64,000 nucleotides of DNA from Ridgeia piscesae. Lineage: Eukaryota > Annelida > Polychaeta > Sabellida > Siboglinidae. Within the stretch, counting starts at the first letter, position 1. Each line of letters begins with the position of its first letter. The stretch lies in NCBI GenBank assembly GCA_025642075.2, contig JAODUO010000632.1, forward strand, positions 7,501 through 71,500, read 5' to 3'. The notes under the pieces were generated by a model. The model saw only the letters and a list, made by a program, of their open reading frames with translations. It ran no database searches and was not told the DNA's origin. Both the position numbers and the translations under genes were made by a program. Positions 26,001-37,425 of the stretch are shown here, piece after piece.

Positions 26001-28288
26001 ATGTGATCACTAATCGAAGATACCTCTGTTTAGCATACTGCTATGACAGGTGCAACATTGACAAAGTACTCCTTTAACGTGTTTCTGATGGCATTGACAC
26101 CCTCGCTGCTCTGGTGCCTCCTGTAGCAATGTCTTGTGGGCCACGGATGGTTGTGGTTTCATATCCTTGCAACAACATTGTTACTTCTGCAGGACTAGGG
26201 TTGGTTTGCAGCAAGTTGTGTAGCACATAAATGTGCCCTTTACTGTGTCATATAGTGCAATGGTTCAAGGGTAGAGCTTCGGACTTGACCATGAGAACCA
26301 TGATTCGAATCCTGTGCTGCGGCGTTTAAATGCTTGGGCAAGTGTTTTCACTCTACATAGCTCCAGTTCACTCAGCTGTGTAAATGAGTACCTGACAGTG
26401 GTGGATATGTGAACGAGCAGCCTTCGCGCATTAATTGTAGCATATGGCTGGATGCTCTCCAGAGAAGCCGAGATGGTGTCTGAGTGAACAGGTCTGTCAG
26501 GAGTGTAAAGTGCTTTGAACTGTCCTGAGGACTGGATACTATATAAGTACTTGCCTTTTTTATTGACCTGTTAGGGTCTCACATCCTTTGTGGATTGGTA
26601 GGCCCGGTGTCAGATAGAATATTAACCTGCTTAGAAAAGTGACCTGGGTGTGGGGTGGAAAAATGACCTGCCCCTTGTTTATTTGTGAAAGTATTTGAGC
26701 ACATTAATACATTGACAATGTTATGCCATAATACTGTTTTCCAGTGGAAGATCTCCTTTTCAAACTGACACTGTTCAATGAGCATGTTTTGTTGCACACT
26801 TCCACCAATGCCAGTAGCCTATTTCATGTCTAATTTCATGGGAAGCATTATAAAAAAATAATTGCCAATTTAGATGTTTGTATGCCTGTTAGTCATACAA
26901 GCATTTTTTTAGGGAGGGGTGAGGTGTCATATTTCTATGGTATATTATATTGACTCATGTCTCATAATAGTAAATTGTAAAAATATTTGCCAATTTAGAT
27001 AACAGTGTATGATGTGAAGCATCACAGTAAATATCCATTAATTTTGATAATTACCAAATAAATGTTTACATTGTGGGAGTGCATACTTCTATGATACAGT
27101 GTATTAACCCGTAGATAGTTATACGTATACGTTGTTGAGATTTGTCATTTAGTTGGTTATGTGCTCGCATATTAATTGTAGCACAAACTTTAGCATGAAA
27201 TATCTATTTAGATTTTTTTTATAAAGTTTGTTCTTGGTGGGTGTAGGGATGGGGGGGCCATATATCTAAGGCATATTATAATATTGACCAATGGCTCATA
27301 AGACATACAACATTGTAAAACTGCCAATTTAGATGGCTATGTGACTATGTTTCATACAAGCATCACAGTAAATATCCATTTGATAATTACCAAATCAAAA
27401 TGTTGGTTGGGAGGTCATATTTCTATGGTGTAATATCTTGACTCATCGGTATTCAATAAAAACTATTCATGTTATGTACTTATGTATTCTTAATATTCAA
27501 TTGAAAACAACAACATCAACAACATGTAATCACCAATTTATTCTAACAGAACCTGTTAGAATACACAAGTACATAACATGAATAGTTTTTACAAAAAAAT
27601 AAAAAAATAAAATCATTATTATTTGGTGGAAAAATTTGAAGATTAGATATTGTCTTGAAGTGAAATAGTTGGTTATGTGCTGTAATTTAACATTGAAATA
27701 AAAACATTTCAGATATATATCCATAAAATAAGGTGGTGGGTAAATTTTCTATAGGTTGGGTCATTTTTCTATAACTTAAAATCTATGGAGAAGTGACCGG
27801 GGGGTCATTATTATTCTATATGACACCAGCACCCGCTGATAGTGTGGGCATCCTCTGCCAGGAAATGGTCTCATCAGGGGCACCTGTCATGGGAACACTT
27901 AATCAACAATGACAACATGAGGCACTGCACAAAGATCATCTCTGCCCCTGGTAGAGGTGCATCCTCTCGAAAATTCAGAGTATTCCTTTTGATAGATCTT
28001 CTAAGGTTACAGTCGGGAGAAATGCTGCCTTTACTGTTATGACCATAGCAGCCGACATCAGTGGCTATAAACCGCAGATTAGCATCGAACAAAACCATCA
28101 AAACCTTGCAGCATTCATGTACACAATAGGACCAACTGTTGTAGCAGTCACACAGTAGCTGAATCCTATGGAGCGGAATGACTCCAGTCGTAAGATATCT
28201 GGTAAAATAAAGAAACATATTTTTATGCAGTCTAATTATAGTATACATGTGTACATACTTAGGGCCCTACATACTTACATACATGCAT

Positions 28289-28325
<37 letters not shown>

Positions 28326-28821
28326 CATATACATTTAAGCTTCTATACATTTCAGCATATTCAGATCAAGTATTCATCCACCCGGACAAATGAACACGGC
28401 TTCAAATGGACACACCCCTGTGACCAGCACAACCTCTCAACGGAAAAGGAAGTATGACAACACGAATCTGGAATCTCCTAGGACCGAATTTATTCAAGAA
28501 ACGACAACAACAAGTAAACAGAACCGTGACAGACAAATGATGTGCTGTCGTCACAGAGACGCCGATGACATGTTTTTTGACAGCTGCGCATTGCGCTGCA
28601 AAAAACTGCCGGCAACAACCAGGTCGTTTCTACAGCTCCAAGTCTCACAACTGTTCTTCAACGCAGAAAATCCACACATGCCACAAGTACAGATAACCCC
28701 ACTGCCTCCCCCTCAGCCGGCCACACAACCCTTTTGTGTGCTGGAACATCCACAGCCATACGTTGACCAACACGGGTCAAGTGAGCAGTACATGCCTTTC
28801 GAGCAAAAGCCCGAGTTGTGA
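22900..28821 (+). CDS. MADF-BESS domain protein (whole gene, four exons)
   Basis: Joined exons 22900-23083, 25251-25407, 25912-25998 and 28356-28821 give an uninterrupted 297-residue frame, and every junction has GT/AG and matching phase. Residues about 10-110 form a MADF (Myb/SANT-like) DNA-binding domain: LIDEVRRRPILYD at the start, WSSIHDVM, WKKKWRNLRDVY and KKWSYLEIMNFL. Residues about 211-246 form a BESS motif (ADDMFFDSCALRCKKLP). An RKRK basic patch near residue 172 could be a nuclear signal; the C-terminus is Pro/Gln-rich. The family includes Drosophila Adf-1-like nuclear factors. The exact target and orthologue are unknown. MADF domains also occur in Harbinger-type transposon proteins, but the introns and promoter argue for a host gene. 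Confidence 0.85.
23265..24385. mobile_element. Foldback DNA element in intron 1 (GATTCGGCCC phrase)
   Basis: Outer ends share GGATGATTCGGCCC (about 23287 direct; about 24361 inverted as GGGGCCGAATCATCC). Several partial copies of the phrase occur between 23800 and 24340. Inside lies a near-symmetrical pair of about 135-bp arms (23302-23437 and 23650-23785, inverted) containing GACGTTTCTGCGCATGCGCA. TA-rich hairpin sequence is found at 23940-24090. No coding capacity; target duplication not resolved. Confidence 0.65.
25251..25407 (+). CDS. MADF-BESS gene, exon 2
   Basis: Acceptor TTTCAG|GTTTATACTGG, donor GAAAG|GTAACA. It supplies the second half of the MADF domain (LYWKKKWRNLRDVYVKK and AKKWSYLEIMNFLDGY). 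It joins exon 1 in phase 1 to complete a Gly codon. Confidence 0.88.
25912..25998 (+). CDS. MADF-BESS gene, exon 3
   Basis: Acceptor TTTTCCAG|CGTGGAC, donor GCCAG|GTATGT; 87 bp. Encodes an acidic/Ser-rich linker (VPAASDSDEMSNTQSEGEII). Phase 2 at both ends, so it could be skipped without frameshift. Confidence 0.8.
26245..26565 (+). mobile_element. tRNA-derived SINE, copy 2 (most complete), intron 3
   Basis: tRNA-like head with box-A-like GTGCAATGGTTCAAGGGTAG and box-B-like GATTCGAATCC. A core with CTCCAGTTCACTCAGCTGTG and AATGAGTACCTG follows, then GCCTTCGCGCATTAATTG and the tail GTAAAGTGCTTTGAAC...GGATACTATATAAGTACT. Other copies: 10492, 33395 and 57692. Confidence 0.85.
26820..27460. repeat. 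Diverged long tandem repeats in intron 3
   Basis: Blocks with TCATATTTCTATGGT...TTGACTCAT and AGTAAATATCCATT...GATAATTACCAAAT recur two to three times (near 26926, 27237 and 27415; 27029 and 27370) with many differences. Confidence 0.6.
27457..27590. repeat. 33-bp inverted repeat (stem-loop) in intron 3
   Basis: AAAAACTATTCATGTTATGT... at 27457-27489 is matched by an inverted copy at 27558-27590 with 32 of 33 positions agreeing. The loop carries a smaller palindrome, TTCTAACAGAACCTGTTAGAA, less one base, at about 27540-27560. Confidence 0.75.
28281..28324. repeat. (TA)n(CA)n microsatellite
   Basis: Short TA run followed by CA run, about 30 bp upstream of the exon 4 acceptor of the MADF-BESS gene. 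Confidence 0.9.
28356..28821 (+). CDS. MADF-BESS gene, exon 4 (BESS motif and stop)
   Basis: Acceptor ACATTTCAG|CATATTC. Encodes residues 143-297 including RKRK, the BESS motif (ADDMFFDSCALRCKKLP...FLQLQVSQLFF) and a Pro/Gln-rich tail, ending at TGA 28819-28821. Confidence 0.88.
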
Positions 28822-29760
28822 CAATGACACTGCATTTTTAAAGGGAGTTTGCGTCCTGATTTTTTTATTGTGCAGTAATGTTATACCATATAAACTATAT
28901 GTGTTATATTGAACCGACACCCCAAATATGTTTTACGGAACCATTTTTGGTTGGTTAAATGTTATGCTTCGTGACGAATCTATTGTTTACCTTCAGAAAT
29001 ATCGTCTGCGTGAACAACGAACTGCGTATTGTTGATATTTATAACATCGCCCCCGATGTTTAACGACCTTCCTTGGCATTTTCCGAGCTCCCTGTTTTGG
29101 AATTTGAGTGACAATGCGGCGATTTGAATGACAAATATTATAAACGTTGGACGGTAAAAAAATTTAGTTTCGTTAAATTATATTTGGGTTTTCAATAGTC
29201 ATATCTGTATGCAATTTATACTGTATAAAATAATTGCACAGTACAAAGTAAATGTAAAACCAGGAGGCTCACTCGCTTTGAAAGTAGTACACATAGCTAC
29301 TATGATATTTATTGATTGTTTTCATTGACTTAAGAAAGGGGTTGTCCACACTATCGGGGTTTTCTGAAACGTATCTATGTATGATGTAGCATGTATGTGT
29401 GCAAAACGTCACATATCATAATATGTGCTATCACTCGGTGGTATAATAATATTGAATTTGTCTAGACAGTTCATCAGGTTACAAATACAGATTTTGTCTG
29501 TATTTTCTGTGTATGCATTCAGTTCTGCATGTAATTTTAAAATATTTGAATTGTCTTAAAACATTTCCTCTATATTTGCAATGCCAGTGATGTTAAAATT
29601 GTGCATGTGTGCACACTTATCACTGGATATTTTAGGCACTCTAGCAGCACGTGTTTATTTTCAGAATTGCATAATGTACAACTGAACATGTTGTCACATA
29701 GTGTTTGGACCAGTCCTCAGTTTAGAACAGCTGAATAAAGAAGATTTGTATTCGTACTGA
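28822..29760 (+). other. Probable 3' UTR of the MADF-BESS gene
   Basis: AT-rich noncoding sequence downstream of the stop, with a canonical AATAAA at 29734-29739. Cleavage about 15-25 nt later would give a 3' UTR of roughly 940 nt. No other gene is seen here. Confidence 0.5.
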
Positions 29761-30332
29761 AGTTTATCATTGTGTAATGTAACGAAGTTACAAAGTGAGT
29801 ACTGTTTTGTTATGTTTGTTTGTAGTAATGATGCAAGTAGTGTATGTACTTATACTTATATTAAACATATTTAATCAGTCATAATATTCTCGTATGGTCA
29901 CTTACCTCAGACACATGGTAAACCTTCCTCTTCCTCTCGCGACATGCAATGCTTCACAAGATCAGCCTCAACATAAAACAACACTTGGGCAAACTGCTCC
30001 CTGCTCAACCGGAAGTACCAGGGGTAGGTCTCATCCTGCTGTAGTTCACGAACTCGACAATTGTACGTACCATATTGACTTCGTTTTTAATGATGCCGTA
30101 CCTCACCAACGGTGCCTTCGCCACAACGTATGACATGCAGGGAGGCAGGCAATTCTTTTTTAATTTTGACCACAAATGTACACATTGGTATAACTAACAT
30201 AAAATAATGTAGAGGTCAAGTAGACTCACATTAAGACATGTCGCTAACATGAGCGCTCCCTTTCAATAATAAAAAATCGAAATATAAGACGCATGTCAGG
30301 TCTTTATGTGTGTGTAATCCCATACGCGGTGC

Positions 30333-30631
30333 GGTGTCTTCCCGTTATAGCTACTTTTGATTCCCGTTATAACTATTAATTAAGTTTGACCGTTGAACTA
30401 GTCCCGTTATAGCTACTTTTCTATTTCTCCATTTTACAATGTAACAAGATAAGGGAGTATTAACTACTTCATCTCCATCCAGCTGATGTCCATGAGGGGT
30501 GGACGGCTTTGATATAAGTGTCCCCCTGAGAAATTTCAACAAAATCAAGTGATAATTTTTAACGAGTTCTTTGTGGAGATGATGATGATTAAAAAAATCA
30601 CCATGGACATGTGGAATGTCTATGTATATAA

Positions 30632-30679
<48 letters not shown>

Positions 30680-30686
30680 TATATAC

Positions 30687-30742
<56 letters not shown>

Positions 30743-30757
30743 AATATATATATATAG

Positions 30758-30817
<60 letters not shown>

Positions 30818-31475
30818 CATACATACATACATACATACATACATACATACATACATACATACTATTTTATTTTAACACCTAAACAGTGGCTTGGATGCTA
30901 ACAGAGATTGACCTAAAAATAGTGGGATGCATAGACTCATGATCATAAACCCACACACCAAATTTCATAAAAATCGAAGACGGTCGTGTAAATTTCACCG
31001 TTTTTGATTGATTTGACATGGAAAGCCCCTACACAGAAACTGACAAATGAACAAATAACCATGTTGAGGGATGGAATTCCAAGTATGCGAAAATGGTGAG
31101 GAAACATAATTTTTTGATAAATGCAATTCTGTTCTCAGTACAATTAACGTAGTTATGTTTTGAAAAAAAATGTTTTGCACAAGTGTTTTATGTTATATTT
31201 TCCATTTCAAATAACTGACAGTTACATTTATATATCATTCTTAATTATAACTTTTAAAATGTGTCCTTCAATAATACATTTCATGTAGGAATCTTACAGT
31301 AATCTGAAATAGTTAATGCTCCCTCTTGCTGTCCCCTCCTCAATTGTGTAATTAATTAAGTAGCTATAACGGGACTAGTTTGCCTGTCAAACTTAACGAG
31401 TAGCTATAACGGGGGGGAACTGTAGCTATAACGGGAAGTAGCTATAACGGGAAGTAGCTATAACGGACCTAGACT
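30333..31475 (+). mobile_element. MITE family 'GTTATAGC', copy C
   Basis: Starts GGTGTCTTCCCGTTATAGC and ends TAACGGACCTAGAC, same orientation as the 18592 copy. Both subterminal zones carry CCCGTTATAGCTACTT repeats. The interior (AGCTGATGTCCATGAGGGGT and TTTTCCATTTCAAATAACTG) matches copies A and B. Long TA runs (about 30635-30812) and an ATAC repeat (about 30815-30860) account for the extra length. I could not find a convincing target duplication. Confidence 0.75.
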
Positions 31476-32469
31476 GTCTGGTGTGGGTGACTTAAGACCA
31501 CAATAATAAGTGATTCGGCCGTACCCAGTAGAAATGTTGTATTTCAGTGAGGACGCATGTAGTATCGAGTGTGTATAAATTATGTTTGGGCAGCGCGGCA
31601 TCAAAGCTATCAACTGTGTTTTTCTGCATATTAGTTCTGATTATCAGTTTTATTGGTGATGTAATCACAACTGATTCTGGCAGAAATGGAGTGGTGTCAA
31701 GTTTTAAAGCGATTTGTGGGAAACTGAGACACTAACATTTCAACATGTTTCCAGAGCACTTCTGCAGGGTAAATAAGCGGCGACATTTTCAATATGTCAT
31801 ACCTTTCCAAATGTTGTTGGTAAGGGAAGGAAACGTTATTATTGCTGCCTATGGAAAAGTCAAATGTGGTCTTTGTCACGGCGTGTGCCTCCGTCTCTTG
31901 CCCATGATGTCCCGACGTTTCGCTATTAATCGGGGACATCAGTTTCGACGACACCGTTGAAAGAATGTTCCTTGGCTTCTACTAATCACCTCGTCTGTTT
32001 AAGTATTCCGGGTCCCCAACGAACATCACTCAATGGATGACGTCATAGGTGACTGTGGCGTCCTGGCGCTAGGTGGGACGCGGGTACAATTAACGGCACT
32101 CGTGTCGGATTACACATCAAAGGATGCCGCCGAACAGGTGCAGCGAACGCCGCTGGTGTGTGCGAGTGTGGTGGCTGGGGGAGGGGGTACACGGGTGAGG
32201 ATGGGGGGGTTGACTACTAAAGTTGACTTCTTACAATTATTAACTTATTAATCTATTTTATTATTATTTTCTTTTATCTATTAATTTCTTGCGGATAAGT
32301 TTAGGTTATATAATTATATATTGTGATTGCTTAGAAAGATGCTGCCTTCTTGCGAAGTTTGGTATGTGCGTGCGTGCGTGTGTCTGGGCAACTGCAGTTT
32401 GGGCAACTAATGTGTTTCAATAGGCGATGATGATGTTATTGTATTTTTTAGCCTCTAGAGGTGAAATTG

Positions 32470-32715
32470 GAAATTTTTGTGAGTCTCAAGTGGTGCAATT
32501 GAAGGGTTTTTGTAAATCTCAAGGGGTGCAATTGAAGGGTTTTTGTGAGTCTCAAGGGGTGCAATTGAAAGGTTTTTGTGAATCTCAAGGGGTGCAATTG
32601 AAGGGTTTTTGTGAGCCTCAAGGGGTGCAATTTAAGGGTTTCTATGAGCCTCAAGGGGTGCAATTGAAGGGCTTTTGAGAGCCTCAGCGGATGCATTGGA
32701 GACTTTTGCGACTCA
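32470..32715. repeat. 33-bp minisatellite, about 7 copies
   Basis: Unit like GAGTCTCAAGGGGTGCAATT + GAAGGGTTTTTGT. 33 is a multiple of 3, so the plus strand shows an 11-residue periodic ORF (SQGVQLKGFCE), most likely fortuitous. Confidence 0.9.
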
Positions 32716-33394
32716 CAAGAGATGCAGTTAGATGTTTCTGGTCAGTTCAAGTCCGTGAATATGTTTAGAATAAGTCTGTCCCGAGATGTCGCACCATCTG
32801 GACGGATTACGGACGCTAGACGACGTAACACCACGCGCCGACTCATCAAAGTCCGCGGCCAGCGACAGTATTACGCAGTCAGCAAAGCCGATAACCAGGC
32901 GGGTGACATAATCCTGCGGCCCAGCTTTGTTTCCCCGGCCACTGACCACTTCCCCTGAGGCTAATCAGGTTACCGTTACTCATGCATACCTTCTTTCGTG
33001 TCCTTTCAAGTCCCCGTCACGTGCCGGTGCAACTGACGGTCAGGCGCCGACAAAGGGAGTGATCACAATAACCAGGCGACGGCGACTGAGAGTCCGTGTT
33101 GTTTGTCTAACTGTCTGGCTTGACGCAATCGGCAACGGTTGCGGGAGGAATCGCTTGTGACGCAAGTGATTTATACGCCACGCCGTCTTGTTGTTATTCA
33201 GCGTGCTACACGCGATCAACCCTGAAATACTATGATTACGTAGGGTGTGTGACACATGTAGCCGCCTTGTGCTGTTGTCACGTTTCACAGGAATATCAAT
33301 CGCTACAGCGGCGTCTGTCACCTGCCTGGCGAAACATGTGCAATAATGTTTGTCAGCATTTTGCTCTGAAACACCATCTCTACAGTTATCTACA

Positions 33395-33665
33395 CATATG
33401 AGTGCAGTGGCTATGGGACAGAGCTTCCCACTCTCCAATGTTTTTTTTACTCTATATTGCTCCAGTTCACTCAGCTGTATGAATGAGTAGGCCTACCTGG
33501 TTATAGGTGGATGTGCAACCTTCGCGCTTTAATTGCAGCGTGGCTGAATGCTACCAGAGAAGTTGAGACGGTATTTGATAGAACAGGTCTGCCAAGTATA
33601 TACAGCGCTTTGAGCAATCCTGAGGACTGGATACTGCGCTATATAAGAACTTACCTTTACTTTAC
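33395..33665 (+). mobile_element. tRNA-derived SINE, copy 3
   Basis: Head with GTGCAGTGGCTATGGGACAG, core CTCCAGTTCACTCAGCTGTA, CTTCGCGCTTTAATTGCAGC, tail CAGCGCTTTGAGCAATCCTG...GCGCTATATAAGAACT. Same family as 26245; the box B region is deleted. Confidence 0.85.
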
Positions 33666-34230
33666 ACAAGTCTAGTTTGAAAATACGTAATATTGTTTTA
33701 TAACACAAAACATGTACAACTACAACTACGGAATTAATATCTGAACGAAGGGGTGGAGCCGATGAATGTTTTTGTTACCATCACCCACTTGTCACCTCCG
33801 CGCTCTGTAACATCGGAAGTGATGTTGTTGTTGTTGAAGAGAGTTCGCCCCCACCCCCACCCCCGCCGCGACTTCTCCATTGTCGGCTCGGGTCGTTACA
33901 CACGATGGCGAGCTAAGTCTTTCTCCAGCCGCCTCCAACCAAGACCAAAACAATTACACCATTTTCCTAAGTACAAACGAACACATCCTTCTGGCCTCGT
34001 CCGTGCGGTTTAGAACAGTCACATGCAAAACAAATAGGAAGTGGTTGTCATATGTTTCTGTCGGAAGGGTTTTAATGACACAACTGTCAGACGTTTCCTT
34101 GAGGCAGATTTTGTGTACCCCGGCTGGTCCACCCCTCGGCTATGTACCATGCTGCGATGCTGTAATTGTTATCTGTGATGCGGCGACGACTACGAATATA
34201 AAATTAGACAACAAAATTTGCTTAAGCTTT

Positions 34231-35010
34231 GATTATGATTTAGAAACTGTTCTATGTATTTATTTTGATAACTTTTCTTTTGTGTTGATTATGATTTAGA
34301 AACTGTTCTATGTATTTATTTTGATAACTTTTCTTTTGTGTTGATTATGATTTAGAAACTGCTCTATATATTTATTTTGATTACTTTTCTTTTGTGTTGA
34401 TTATGATTTAGAAACTGTTCTATGTATTGATTTTTATTACTTTTCTTTTGTGTTGATTATGATTTAGAAACTGCTCGATGTATTTAAGTTTTATTACTTT
34501 TCTTTTGTATTGTTTATGATTTAGAAACTGCTCTATGTATTTTTTTTACTTTTCTTTTGTATTGATTATGATTTAGAAATTGCTGTATGTATTTATTTTT
34601 TATTACTTTTCTTTTGTATTGATTATGATTTAGAAATTGCTCTATGTATTTATTTTTTATTACTTTTCTTTTGTATTGATTATGATTTAGAAACTGTTCT
34701 ATGTATTTATCTGTATTACTTTTCTTTTGTATTGATTATGATTTAGAAACTGCTGTATGTATTTATTTTTTATTACTTTTCTTTTGTATTGATTATGATT
34801 TAGAAATTGCTGTATTTATTTTTTATTACTTTTCTTTTGTATCGATTATGATTTAGAAACTGCTGTATGTATACATATTTTATTTCTTTTCTTTTGTGTT
34901 GATTATGATTTAGAAACTGCTGTATGCGTTTATTTTTTATTACTTTTCTTTTGTGTTGATTATGATTTAGAAACTGCTCTATGCATTTATTACTTTTTCT
35001 TTTGTCTTAT
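34231..35010. repeat. 56-bp minisatellite, about 13 copies, acceptor-like units
   Basis: Unit contains TTACTTTTCTTTTGTATTGA + TTATGATTTAGAAACTGCTC + TATGTATTTATTT. Each unit has a pyrimidine tract ending in ATGATTTAG, i.e. resembles a 3' splice site followed by AAACTGCTCT. No exon using it was identified. Confidence 0.9.
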
Positions 35011-35919
35011 TTGTATTCGAGGGACTATGAAGTTTGATTGTATTTGGTTGTACAGCCTAAGACCACCGACATACTTATTTTGGATGAGATGAGTGCCAAC
35101 TTTCGGATGCCTATGCATCATATCCCAATACACTAATGAAAGTTTACTTACGTCAATATTAGTGACAACAATTGTGAGCTAAACGTCACAGGTGTCACAC
35201 CACATATCGCACGAACAATTATAAATGTGTCTGTGGTGCTATACGAAATCATATTTAAGTGAATTATGATTGCCTACGACCTAGTCTGGCAAATACAGAG
35301 AAAGGTTATGCACAATACTTTCATTTTTGTTTCAAGACAAGTTTCGTCTCAAGCAAGTTGCATGGTTGTCTTTACTTTGTTGTCAAGTTCTAATCTGACT
35401 ATCTTCTTACCACGAATATGACCACATTTGTCTGCATGGTGTCAATTCAAAAGGAAAGCGATACTAAAATAAACAAAAATTGCTTGATACGTAAAACAAA
35501 CCTAAACGCAATGAAAACACTGAGATTCAATCCAATTTATTGCAATAAGTTGGTCAGTGGCGATTATACAGTTGTATAGATGAAAAAGTGTTAAATTTTA
35601 TTTAAAAAAATTATTATTCAAACAGAACGCTTCCCTGAAATATATAATAATCAGCATTTGTACACTTTGTTGTCAACAGCTTGTTTTGTCAAATAAAAAA
35701 TCATGAAACATTCATTGGCAATCTACATATATCATAGAGATCAGATTGTAACTTGTGCATATCGCGGACAGTTTGGATGTAATAAACTTATTTACATCGC
35801 ATGCAGTTCAAACAGGTCAGTAAACACCATCAATACCAGGTAGTTATTGTGGCTGGTTATGAATAGAAAATGAATTTTCTCTCAGAAATAAGCCTTGACC
35901 AAATGACTGGTAGGTGCCT

Positions 35920-37320
35920 AGGAGGACTGTGGTAGGTGGACTATGGTAGGTGGACTGTGGTAGGTCGTCTGGGGTAGGTGGACTGTGGTAGGTGGACTGT
36001 GGTAGGTGGAATATGGTAGGTGGACTGTGGTAGGTGGTCTGGGGTAGGTGGACTGTGGTAGGTGGACTGTGGTAGGTGGACTATGATAGGTGGACTGTGG
36101 TAGGTGGTCTGGGGTAGGTGGACTGTGGTAGGTGGACTGTGGTAGGTGGAATATGGTAGGTGGACTGTGGTAGGTGGTCTGGGTTCGGTGGACTGTGGTA
36201 GGTGGACTGTGGTAGGTGGTCTGGGTTCGGTGGACTGTGGTAGGTGGACTGTGGTAGGTGGTCTGGAGTAGGTAGTCTGAGGTAGGTGGTCTGGTGTAGG
36301 TGGACTGTGGTAGATGGACTATGATAGGTGGACTGGGCTAGGTGGTCTGGTGTAGGTGGACTGTGGTAGGTGGTCTGGGTTCAGTGGACTGTGATAGATG
36401 GACTGGGGTAGGTGGACTGGTGTAGGTGGACTGGTGTAGGTAGACTGTGGTAGATGGACTATGATAGGTGGACTGTGGTATGTGGACTGGGGTAAGTGGA
36501 CTGTGGTAGGTGGACTGGGGTAGGTGGACTGGTGTAGGTGGACTGTGGTAGATGGACTGGTGTAGGTGGTCTTGTGTAGGTGGACTGTGGTAGATGGACT
36601 GTGGTAGATGGACTGTGATAGGTGGACTGTGGTAGGTGGACTGGGATAGGTGGACTGGGATAGGTGGACTGTGGTAGATGGACTGGTGTAGGTGGTCTGG
36701 TGTAGGTGGACTGTGGTAGATGGACTGTGATAGGTGGACTGGGCTAGGTGGTCTGGTGTAGGTGGACTGTGGTAGGTGGACTGTGGCAGGTGGACTGTGG
36801 CAGGAGGACTGTGGTAGGTGGACTGTGGTAGGTGGACTGTGGTAGGTGGACTGGGGTAGGTGGACTGTGGTAGGTGGACTGTGGTAGGTGGACTGTGGTA
36901 GGTGGACTGTGGTAGGTGGACTGGGGTAGGTGGACTGTGGTAGGTGGACTGTGGTAGGTGGACTGTGGTAGGTGGACTGTGGTAGGTGGTCTGTGGTAGG
37001 TGGACTGTGGTAGGTGGACTGTGGTAGGTGGACTGGTGTAGGTGGACTGTGGTAGGTGGACTGGGGTAGGTGGACTGTGGTAGGTGGACTGTGGTAGGTG
37101 GACTGGTGTAGGTGGACTGTGGTAGGTGGACTGTGGTAGGTGGACTGGGGTAGGTGAACTGTGGTAGGTGGACTGTGGTAGGTGGACTGGGGTAGGTGGT
37201 CTGTGGTAGGTGGACTGTGGTAGATGGACTGTGGTAGGTGGACTGTGGTAGATGGACTGTGGTAGGTGGACTGTGGTAGATGGACTGTGGTAGGTGGACT
37301 GTGGTAGATGGTCTGGGGTG
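35920..37320. repeat. 14-bp minisatellite, about 95 copies
   Basis: Tandem TAGGTGGACTGTGG with variants (GGGG, GGTG, TCTG). Because 14 bp cycles through frames without a stop, the minus strand stays open for over 330 codons (TVHLPQSTYHSPPT period); I treat this as an artefact. Confidence 0.95.
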
Positions 37321-37334
37321 TCTGCCCTAGAGGT

Positions 37335-37425
37335 ATCTGTCCAAGGTTTGACATGACAGCGCAAGACTGGACCCTGATTCTTTCAGTTAAGAGTCCGATG
37401 CTCTGGTCACTGAACTACTGATTTA
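37335..37425 (-). mobile_element. SINE tRNA-like head fragment
   Basis: On the minus strand AGTTCAGTGACCAGAGCATC...GACTCTTAACTG resembles a tRNA box A region. It is followed by GACATGTCAAACCTT-like sequence shared with the SINE at 10492. It abuts the end of the 14-bp array; the rest of the SINE is missing. Confidence 0.5.

Noticed and set aside
26255..26325. Possible tRNA gene
   Set aside because: Box-A-like and box-B-like motifs are present but the cloverleaf is not maintained and the sequence continues into the SINE core shared with other copies.
31547..31960. Overlapping short ORFs right of MITE copy C
   Set aside because: No domain, no good splice sites with matching phase and no promoter motifs; consistent with chance ORFs.
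36338..37364. 338- and 206-codon Pro/Thr/His-rich minus-strand ORFs
   Set aside because: Translation of the 14-bp minisatellite, whose minus strand is free of stops in all frames; no unique domain on either end.
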